From DAITQM01 sp039794245 (GTDB taxonomy: Bacteria > Pseudomonadota > Gammaproteobacteria > Xanthomonadales > Wenzhouxiangellaceae): a stretch of 64,000 nt of DNA. Location of the stretch: positions 1 through 64,000 of the forward strand of contig JBDIVS010000011.1 of the NCBI GenBank assembly GCA_039794245.1. The letters are read 5' to 3'. The position numbers and the translations under genes are program-made. The notes under the pieces were generated by a model, which was given only the letters and a program-made list of their open reading frames with translations, was not told the DNA's origin and made no database searches. Below, piece by piece: positions 43,952 to 50,757 of the stretch; the stretch's first letter is position 1; every line of letters starts with the position of its first letter.

Positions 43952-46384
43952 TCACTCCTCCAGCTCGTGGGCCACGGCGATATCGACGATCGCACCGGGG
44001 CCGTGGCAGAAGAAGCAGTTCTCAGGTTGCGCCATGTCGATCCGCTCCTGGGTGTCCGGATCGCCGACCGGATCCGGGTTCAGCAGGAAGGAGTTGCCGA
44101 AGGAGATGAAGCTCGGGCTGCGTACCGACATATGGTCCCTGGCCAGTGGATTGTCATGGCAAGCGACACAGACTGCCGCCGTCGGGCTGATATTGTTGTC
44201 GTCTGTCTGATCTCGCGCCACAGCCTCACTCGGATGATAGGACCCACCTCCGCGGCCGACCAGATTGGTCGCCCCACTGTGCACCGTCGTCGCCAGCACA
44301 TTGGCCGGCAGCGGCAGATCGTATGTACCGGCAATATGGCAGGCATCGCACTCCGCCGGGGACCGCGGATATGTGACTTCCGAAAAATCGTCACTGCCGA
44401 CGACATAGGGTGTCTCGCGCATATCCGCGGCATGTATCGCATGGATCATGAACTTGAAGTCTATCGTCTGATTTTCCAGACCATCGATGGCGTTTGCATT
44501 CACTGTATTGGCAATACCATCCGGATCGGCCGGGCGGTTGCGAATATCGGTGCCGTTGGGATTGTGGCAGGTGACGCAGTGCTGTGGATTGTCGGTACGG
44601 TTACTACCGTGCACCGACAGCCCATCGCTGATCCCATGACAATTTTGACATTTCGCGACATCGACCACCCTACGCCTGGCTTTGGCCGTCGCATCGGTAA
44701 TGGCGAATGTCGCGGTCTGGTTGGTTACCGGCACACGATCGGTGTAATTTCCATCCTCATCGAAATCGCCAGACGCGCGGCCTTCAAGCGACACGGTCCC
44801 CGAGCCCAGCGGTGGAGTGGTCGCCGGAATAACCAGCGGCCTGGCAAGGGCGGAGGCATCCAAGGTATAAGTCCCGTCTCCATTATCGGTTACCGACGAA
44901 GTCAAGCCGGCCGTATTGGCTAATGTCACAGATAAACCGCGCCCCCCTGTGCTGCCGAGTATATCGGTACCTGCATCATTGGACACATTGGTATAGTCGG
45001 AAGTCGGCCACGAAAACACCATGACGATCGAAGTCTGTGTTCCATTGAATTCCGGATCGTTGGCCAGGTCGTACGGCGCATCGCCGTTGGTCGGGTCGGT
45101 GACCGAGAACTTGACGACCGGCGAATCGCCTTCTGTGGCGTTGGTGACCTCCAGAATGTTGAACTTAAAGCGGCGGGCGGCGACTTGTGCCGGGATCACG
45201 TGGCTTTCGAGGACCGACGGGATCAAACCGGTCTCGGAGTGGCAGGCCGAGCAGTTTTCGTTCGGCTGCGCCAGCCCGGGATGGTTGCGGTTACGGTTGG
45301 TCAGACCGGTTTCGTCGAACGCCAGATCGTCGTGGCACGAAGCGCAGACTTCGGCGGTCGGCCGGTTGTTGACGTTATCGGCCTGCGGCGTATCGGGGTT
45401 GGCCGGATCATGACAATTCGTGCAATTGCGCACGTCCTGCGGGAACAGCACTTCGCTGAAGTCATCCGGCGGCCCGCCCAAGGCTTCGCAGCCGAAGCCG
45501 CAGATCTGGAAAGGCAGGTTCGTCAGATTCGGACCGGAATGGATCTTGTGGATCATCACCCGAAAATCGATCGTATTGCCGGTGCCGGCGTCGATGCTGC
45601 CCTTCTGGTGGCAGGTGACGCAGAAATCGACATTACGCCGCGGTCCGCCGTGGAAGGCAAATTCCACGCTGCCGTGGCACGCCGCGCAGGATGCCTGGGT
45701 GACGATCCGGCGCCCGACGATGCCGTCGCTACTGCCGGTCGAAGGCTGCACGTCGAACACCGCATCGCTGCCTGCGACGCTGCGGCCGAGTACCACCGCG
45801 TTGCGGATTTCGATGCCAATCCGGTGCGTCAGGGCCGGTTCGAAGGTCACCCCCGAAATGGCCTGCACTTCGCGGTCGAACGTGAAACGGTAGGTGCCGT
45901 CGCCGTTGTCGATCAACGTGCCGTTCGAGTAGGTGCCGCCCTGGGCGCTGGGCACCCCCTCATCGGCAGCCCGGATATAAGTGCTCCAATTCTCGGTTTC
46001 GGATGCCGTTGCCGGCACCAGTTTGGAGACCGTAAAACTGAAGCGGACATTGTCGTTCTGGCGAAATCCCGGGATGCCGATGCCGAATTCGTCGGTCACC
46101 TGAAAATCGATCACCGGTGTGCCCCCGGAGAAGCTGACCCCATTAATCTGCGGATAGAGCGCCCTGGGCACCACCCGCCGCTCGCCGATAATGGCTTCGG
46201 TATTCAGGTCGATAAAGCCGGTATCGTCGATCGCTTCGGCGCCCAGGATCAAGTCGTAAAGCTCCTGGTCGGCGATGTTGCGGGCGAAGGCTTGAGGAAC
46301 TGCCAGGCCGGCCATCATCAGCCCGGTGATAAACCAACGGCACAGGCCGGCAATGCGGGAACTCGGGCACGCTAAGCGGATCAT
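43952..46384 (-). CDS. mtrC: OmcA/MtrC-family decahaem surface cytochrome
   Basis: About 810 residues with ten CxxCH sites in two clusters: CAACH, CVTCH, CTNCH, CASCH and CSACH, then CQNCH, CVTCH, CDACH, CVACH and CFFCH. Each cluster is preceded by a beta-rich domain (DNGDGTYRFTF and DNGDGTYTLDAS), the domain I-II-III-IV pattern of MtrC/OmcA, which pass electrons to minerals, flavins or electrodes. The ATG at 46384 has AGGAG at good spacing. The signal peptide ends in QAFA-RN with no lipobox cysteine, unlike Shewanella MtrC and OmcA. This suggests a different means of surface attachment. It is the first gene of the operon. Confidence 0.93.
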   Translation of the reverse strand: MIRLACPSSRIAGLCRWFITGLMMAGLAVPQAFARNIADQELYDLILGAEAIDDTGFIDLNTEAIIGERRVVPRALYPQINGVSFSGGTPVIDFQVTDEFGIGIPGFRQNDNVRFSFTVSKLVPATASETENWSTYIRAADEGVPSAQGGTYSNGTLIDNGDGTYRFTFDREVQAISGVTFEPALTHRIGIEIRNAVVLGRSVAGSDAVFDVQPSTGSSDGIVGRRIVTQASCAACHGSVEFAFHGGPRRNVDFCVTCHQKGSIDAGTGNTIDFRVMIHKIHSGPNLTNLPFQICGFGCEALGGPPDDFSEVLFPQDVRNCTNCHDPANPDTPQADNVNNRPTAEVCASCHDDLAFDETGLTNRNRNHPGLAQPNENCSACHSETGLIPSVLESHVIPAQVAARRFKFNILEVTNATEGDSPVVKFSVTDPTNGDAPYDLANDPEFNGTQTSIVMVFSWPTSDYTNVSNDAGTDILGSTGGRGLSVTLANTAGLTSSVTDNGDGTYTLDASALARPLVIPATTPPLGSGTVSLEGRASGDFDEDGNYTDRVPVTNQTATFAITDATAKARRRVVDVAKCQNCHGISDGLSVHGSNRTDNPQHCVTCHNPNGTDIRNRPADPDGIANTVNANAIDGLENQTIDFKFMIHAIHAADMRETPYVVGSDDFSEVTYPRSPAECDACHIAGTYDLPLPANVLATTVHSGATNLVGRGGGSYHPSEAVARDQTDDNNISPTAAVCVACHDNPLARDHMSVRSPSFISFGNSFLLNPDPVGDPDTQERIDMAQPENCFFCHGPGAIVDIAVAHELEE

Positions 46385-46408
46385 TGTCACTCTCCTGCTG
46401 GATCGGCC

Positions 46409-46438
46409 ACCTCAGGACCGCGGCAGCGGACCTGAGGT
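46409..46438. promoter_or_regulatory. Inverted repeat in the leader of the cytochrome operon
   Basis: ACCTCAGG (46409-46416) and CCTGAGGT (46431-46438) form an 8-bp inverted repeat with a GC-rich spacer, about 25 bases before the OmcA/MtrC start. It could be an mRNA hairpin or a protein operator. No T-run follows on the transcribed strand. Confidence 0.4.
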
Positions 46439-46577
46439 CCGTCAATGTCCGGCGATTCATTCCTGCGCCTCCAGGCGCAAAGGCCGACCGGCGGACATCT
46501 GATTCCCTTGGGCGACAGACCATACGGACTGCCGCCAATTTCAGGTTCGAATCTAACGCACTTGCACCGCCGGCAGC

Positions 46578-46591
46578 TTGATCCAGGTCAA
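46578..46591. promoter_or_regulatory. FNR/Anr-type box upstream of the cytochrome operon
   Basis: TTGATCCAGGTCAA fits the FNR/Anr consensus TTGAT-N4-ATCAA at nine of ten positions. It lies about 190 bases upstream of the OmcA/MtrC start, between that gene and the frdA remnant, on the expected side for controlling the minus-strand operon. FNR-type factors switch such operons on when oxygen is low. Confidence 0.6.
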
Positions 46592-47296
46592 GGAAAGGTG
46601 TCAGACGTGAGGTTCGGCCGCCGGCACTTTGGCCGTGGTGAAGCGCTTACTTCGATCAATCGATATGCCCGGCGCACCGCGCGATTTTCCAGCAGAGCGC
46701 CGAGTTCCAGAACCTGCAACAACTCGGTGTTGAAGACCTTGCTGTGATCGGTGATGCTGAGCCCGGCGTTGCGGCGGCGCAGTTCGGCGATCTTTGCGCC
46801 CGCCGTGCCCAGCGCCTGTTCCTCGCGATAGATGCCGCGGCGTTTTCCATCATGCGGTGCAATATTTCGGCCAACGAATTTGAACCCAGGCGGTTGGCGC
46901 CGTTGATGCTGATGCGGGCGCATTCGCCGTCGGTGATCAGAGCGAGCACGAAGAATTCATCGAACTGTGGACTGACGGGAAGTGTAAAGAAGTCTGAAAC
47001 AGCGTATGCAGAATGTGCAAACCGCTTTTATCGGCGGCGAACCAGGTGCGTTGATTTTTCATACCGCCGAACGAACGCACCGCGGCATTGCCAGCCGCAT
47101 CGCGACTCCACGGGCAGCCCCAGTTTTCGAGTTCGGCAAACCGGCGGGGCGCTTCCTCGACGAAACATGTCACCGCATCCTGGTCGCACAGCCAGTCGCC
47201 GCCGCTGACCGTGTCGCGGAAATCATCGTCGAACGAGTCCTCCGGCAGCACGACGCCGGCCCCGACAATGACGATGTCTTGGGCGATTTCGCGCAT
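46588..47296 (-). pseudogene. Decayed fumarate reductase / succinate dehydrogenase flavoprotein (frdA-like)
   Basis: The ATG at 47296 opens MREIAQDIVIVGAG, then jumps in frame to VVLPEDSFDDDFRDTVSGGD with most of the FAD-binding loop missing. It continues FVEEAPRRFAELENWGCPW, GGMKNQRTWFAADKSG and LHILHTLFQTSL. A frameshift near 46955 is needed to reach QFDEFFVLALITDGE. About 230 residues are then missing before ISINGANRLGSNSLAEIL, and another frame change leads to IAELRRRNAGLSITDHSKVFNTELLQVLELG. These are FrdA/SdhA landmarks in correct order. The start codon overlaps the rquA stop (TGATG), so the two were once coupled. Confidence 0.85.
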
Positions 47297-48138
47297 CAGT
47301 ACGCCGCCTCGACACGATAACGGATCGCTTGATAGAAACCGCCGAAGATCGTCCGCCGCGCTTGCCGCCGGACGCGCTTGCCGGCGGCCTCGGCCGCTGC
47401 GCCGACCAACCTATCGAGATCGCTCTCCCACAGGCTCGGCAGGAACGGCTCGGCCTTGCCGAAAATCCAGCGCAGCAGGGCGCTCCGATGAAACGGGTGC
47501 GTCGTGCCACGCGGCCCGTATTCGGCAAGCACCAGGCGGCCGCCGGGCTCGATCAGGCGTAACGCTTCGCCCAGCACCCGCGGCCGGACCTCGGCGGGCA
47601 GCTCGTGCAACAACATAAACAGCAATACCGATCTAAAACTGCCGGGAGCGAAATTCAAGCGCTCGGCATTCATGCAGCGGAACGAAACCGGGGCGCGCTT
47701 TTTGAGGGCGGCGACTTTCCGTGCGGCGCGCTCCAACTGGATCGCGGTGGCGTCGATCACGGTCAGCGGCTGGCCATCGAGCGCCGTGGTCAGGTGCGGG
47801 ATGAAATTGCCGTAAGCCGAGGCGACGAGCAACGTCGATCCGGCGTCTCCGGCGTGCAGCAAATCGAGCGTCGCGGTGCGCAGCTTGGCATACTGCCCGA
47901 AAACGATGGCGTTGATGATCGGCTGGTGGTCGAAAAACCACACCGCTGGCCGCCACAGGTAAACCCACCAGTAATGTTTCACCAGGTACGGCGGCAGTGC
48001 GACCGGCCGGCCGGCGGCGGCCGCCGGCGACCGGCCGGCGCGCCCAGGATGGATGTCGAGCGGCCACTGTAATGCAGTGCTTACCGCGACCGGAATTTCC
48101 AATTCGCTCGGCACTCGTACACGGTCGTTTCGCTTCAT
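47296..48138 (-). CDS. rquA: Rhodoquinone biosynthesis methyltransferase-like protein (RquA)
   Basis: A 280-residue class I SAM-methyltransferase-like protein from an ATG with AGAGGAG upstream. Residues 45-75 have LPPYLVKHYWWVYLWRPAVW and INAIVFGQYAKLR. The SAM motif I position reads LLVASAYGNFIPHL, an atypical version lacking GxGxG, as in RquA. LLFMLLHELPAEVRPRVLGEALR and GGRLVLAEYG follow. RquA converts ubiquinone to rhodoquinone, the low-potential quinone used for fumarate reduction. The coupled frdA remnant directly downstream fits this role. A related UbiE-like methyltransferase cannot be fully excluded. Confidence 0.72.
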   Translation of the reverse strand: MKRNDRVRVPSELEIPVAVSTALQWPLDIHPGRAGRSPAAAAGRPVALPPYLVKHYWWVYLWRPAVWFFDHQPIINAIVFGQYAKLRTATLDLLHAGDAGSTLLVASAYGNFIPHLTTALDGQPLTVIDATAIQLERAARKVAALKKRAPVSFRCMNAERLNFAPGSFRSVLLFMLLHELPAEVRPRVLGEALRLIEPGGRLVLAEYGPRGTTHPFHRSALLRWIFGKAEPFLPSLWESDLDRLVGAAAEAAGKRVRRQARRTIFGGFYQAIRYRVEAAY

Positions 48139-48239
48139 TGTCGATCTCCTCTGGCGGTGGGTGGCTCGGCCGCTGGCGCCGGTTAGGACGAGGTTTGCCC
48201 TTTTGTGTCGTATCTTCCAGGAATGAGCGCAGCGCATTA

Positions 48240-48253
48240 TTGACCGGCATCAA
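48240..48253. promoter_or_regulatory. FNR/Anr-like box upstream of rquA
   Basis: TTGACCGGCATCAA matches TTGAT-N4-ATCAA at nine of ten positions. It lies about 100 bases upstream of rquA and 75 bases upstream of the divergent PLP enzyme gene, so it could serve either. Confidence 0.5.
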
Positions 48254-48328
48254 GGGTGCGCCTTATCGGTCAATATCGGCCGGCCGGCGAAACCGGTAAA
48301 ATCGTTGCATTACTCATCGGAAAGCGCC

Positions 48329-49474
48329 ATGCCCGCACCTGACCGCACCCCCGCCCTCGCCACACTCGCCGTCCATGCCGGGGCGCTGGCCGATGCCCAC
48401 GGCGGTGTCAACACCCCTGTTTTCCCATCGACGGCCCACACCTATACCGCCGGCGGTGAGATCCGATACCCGCGGTATTTCAACACTCCGAACCAGCTCG
48501 CCGCGGCGGAAAAAATCGCCGCTCTCGAGGGCGCAAAATGTGCCTTGTTGTTCAGCTCGGGCCTGGCGGCGATCAGCACGGCGCTGCTTGCGCTACTTGA
48601 GTCCGGCGACGAAGTACTGCTCGCCGCCGGACTTTACGGCGGCACCGATCATTTCGTGCGCCACGAACTCGAACCGCGGGGGATTGCCGTGCGCTTCGCA
48701 CCGCCGACCGCAGCTGAACTTTGCGTGGCACTCGGCGACAGGACCCGGCTGATCCTGGTCGAATCGCCGACCAACCCGCTGCTCAAGGTGATCGACCTTC
48801 GCGCCCTCGCCGCCGAAGCCCGCCGGCGCAATGTACTGACGCTCGTCGATAACACGTTTGCGACGCCGATTCTGCAGCGCCCGCTCGACCTCGGCTGCGA
48901 CCTTGTCATGCACAGCGCTACCAAATACCTCAGCGGCCACAGCGACCTTTGCGCCGGCGTTCTGGCCGGCAGCACAGCGCTGCTCGACCCGTGCCGCGAA
49001 ACCGCCAGCCGCTACGGCGGTTGCCTCAACGCCTTCGATGCCTGGCTGCTCGAACGCAGTCTCAAAACGCTTGCCGTGCGCGTCGAACGACAAAGCGCCA
49101 CGGCCGCCACGCTTGCCGACTGGCTTGCCGGTTCGGCCAGCATCGATGCCGTTTATTATCCGGGACTTAAATTCGATCCGGGATATGAAATCGCCGCCCG
49201 CCAGATGAGCGCCGGCGGGGCAATGCTGTCGTTTACGCTGCCGGCAAGCTGCAATCCTGATGCCTTCGAACGGCGTTTGCAACTGATCCGCCCGGCGGTC
49301 AGCCTGGGCGGGGTCGAAAGTACGATCTGCCGGCCGTGCCTGACCTCGCACGCCAAAATGCCCGCCGCCGAGCGGGCGAGGCTCGGTATCGGCGATCGGC
49401 TGTTTCGTTTGTCCGTCGGGCTCGAAGATCCCGCCGACCTCGTCGCCGACCTGGCCAGGGCGTTGAATGTCTGA
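48329..49474 (+). CDS. Cys/Met-metabolism PLP-dependent enzyme (gamma-lyase / gamma-synthase type)
   Basis: A 381-residue fold-type I PLP enzyme. The chosen ATG (48329) follows CGGAAAG. Family strings include LAVHAG, TPVFPSTAHTY, YFNTPNQ, ALLFSSGLAAIS, LYGGTDHFVRHEL, VESPTNPLLKVIDL, LVDNTFATPILQRPLDLGCD, the PLP-binding Lys in HSATKYLSGHSD, and the C-terminal LIRPAVSLGGVESTICRP. It may be methionine gamma-lyase, cystathionine gamma-lyase or gamma-synthase; the motifs do not decide between these. Neighbours give no metabolic clue. Confidence 0.88.
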   Translation: MPAPDRTPALATLAVHAGALADAHGGVNTPVFPSTAHTYTAGGEIRYPRYFNTPNQLAAAEKIAALEGAKCALLFSSGLAAISTALLALLESGDEVLLAAGLYGGTDHFVRHELEPRGIAVRFAPPTAAELCVALGDRTRLILVESPTNPLLKVIDLRALAAEARRRNVLTLVDNTFATPILQRPLDLGCDLVMHSATKYLSGHSDLCAGVLAGSTALLDPCRETASRYGGCLNAFDAWLLERSLKTLAVRVERQSATAATLADWLAGSASIDAVYYPGLKFDPGYEIAARQMSAGGAMLSFTLPASCNPDAFERRLQLIRPAVSLGGVESTICRPCLTSHAKMPAAERARLGIGDRLFRLSVGLEDPADLVADLARALNV

Positions 49475-49927
49475 GCGGTCGTCGCCGGTATCGAAGAGGG
49501 CCGCATCGCCTATGCCAACCTGCGCAAAGTCATTGCGCTACTGATCACCACCGGCGACGCCGAGATCGTACTCTTCATGCTGGCGCTCGCCGCCGGCTGG
49601 CCGCTCGCCGTGACCCAAAGCGCCCTGCTCTGGTTTATGGTCTTCAGCGAAAACGCCCACGCTTTCAATTGCCGTTCCGAAACGCTGAGCCTAGGTCGCC
49701 TGCCGATCGCCGGCAATCCGCTGCTCCTCGGTGCCGTGCTCGTCACCCAGGCGGTGCAATTTATCGCCGCATATACTCCCTGGCTTGGCGGCATCATCGG
49801 CGCCCTGCCGATGCGCCTCGAACACTGGCTGCTGCTGGCCCTCTTCCCCGCGCTGGTGATTCCGGTAATGGAGGTCTATAAGAAAGTATCCTCCGGCAAA
49901 AATTCCAGTCGCGGGTTGAGATCGTAA
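49475..49927 (+). pseudogene. C-terminal remnant of a P-type cation ATPase
   Basis: Starting in frame right after the PLP-enzyme stop, the sequence reads GIEEGRIAYANLRKVIALLI, TTGDAEIVLFMLALAAGWPL and QSALLW. It then jumps to FMVFSENAHAFNCRSETLS, LLLGAVLVTQAVQFIAAYTP and LEHWLLLALFPALVIPVMEVYKK. These are the membrane segments after the hinge of P2A-type (Ca2+-like) ATPases, with the stretch between the first helix pair and the NCRSE loop deleted. The phosphorylation domain (DKTGT), nucleotide site and N-terminal half are absent, and there is no start signal. It cannot be functional as a pump. Confidence 0.75.
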
Positions 49928-49954
49928 TGGCATCGGCAGCGCTGGCGCCTATTC

Positions 49955-50530
49955 TCAGTTCCCCGGCCGCTTGTAACCGGTGATCATGCTTTTGATCAGG
50001 TTCTCGCGGTGCCGCAGGCTGCCGATGATGACGGCGGTGACATGGATGGCGGCCAATACGATCGTGGTGTTGGCCAGCACTTCGTGAATCTCCTCGAGCG
50101 TGTGGGCGAACGCTTCCGGCCCTTTTTGCATGAATAGCGAAAACGGCCCGCCCCCGTCATGCACGGCATAGAGCATCAGCCCCAGCGTGGTGGTCGCGAG
50201 TAGCATCAACAATAGGACGACGACCATCGCCCCACCGGCCGGATCGTGTCCGAGATAGCGCGGCGGTGTGCGTCGAACAAACGTTGCGAGATAGGCAAAT
50301 ACCGTGCGCGGCGGATAGACAAAATCGGCAAAGCGGGCGTAGCGCGGCCCGACAAAGCCCCAGACGATGCGCAACAGGACCAGCGTAACGACCGTATAGC
50401 CTGCCGTGGTATGCAGCCAGCGCGGCTCGCCCTCGCTGAAATAGGCGGTCAGCACCGCGCCCACCAGCAGCCAGTGAAAAAAGCGGACGAAAATGTCCCA
50501 GACCTTGACCTGCGGGATGTTTATTTTCAT
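49955..50530 (-). CDS. Cytochrome b561 (YceJ/HupC-like)
   Basis: A 191-residue inner-membrane protein with four hydrophobic helices and paired histidines that can ligate two b haems (His19 in FFHWLLVGAVL, His40 in WLHTTAGY, His near 150 in IHEVLANT and His near 162 in AAIHVTAV). It begins VKVWDIFVRFFHW, as in b561 proteins that pass electrons between quinones and periplasmic or c-type partners. It could feed or drain the nearby multihaem system, but no gene is coupled to it. The gap from its start to 50757 shows no gene. Confidence 0.88.
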   Translation of the reverse strand: MKINIPQVKVWDIFVRFFHWLLVGAVLTAYFSEGEPRWLHTTAGYTVVTLVLLRIVWGFVGPRYARFADFVYPPRTVFAYLATFVRRTPPRYLGHDPAGGAMVVVLLLMLLATTTLGLMLYAVHDGGGPFSLFMQKGPEAFAHTLEEIHEVLANTTIVLAAIHVTAVIIGSLRHRENLIKSMITGYKRPGN

Positions 50531-50757
50531 GAGTACTATTGTACCTCTAGGCTTGCAGTATTTCGCTATCGGGACATCCCTGAGGTTTTATGATTCCTTG
50601 CATGGCATAGCATCGCATCGCCGGGCGGCCATACGAAACCCCAAATGATTGAAGATAACATGAAGGATCCGTTATTTTACCTGGCTGAGTAAAATATCTT
50701 GCATCAACGCCAACCGGCAGCGGTGCAGATGGGCTTTTTCCCGCGGCGAGGGCGCGG

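Noticed and set aside
45185..46375. 396-residue plus-strand frame inside the surface cytochrome gene
   Set aside because: It is antisense to a gene with ten CxxCH sites and shows no family motif.
46437..47296. Treating the frdA-like stretch as two or three small real genes
   Set aside because: The fragments align in order to one flavoprotein and only the first has a start signal.
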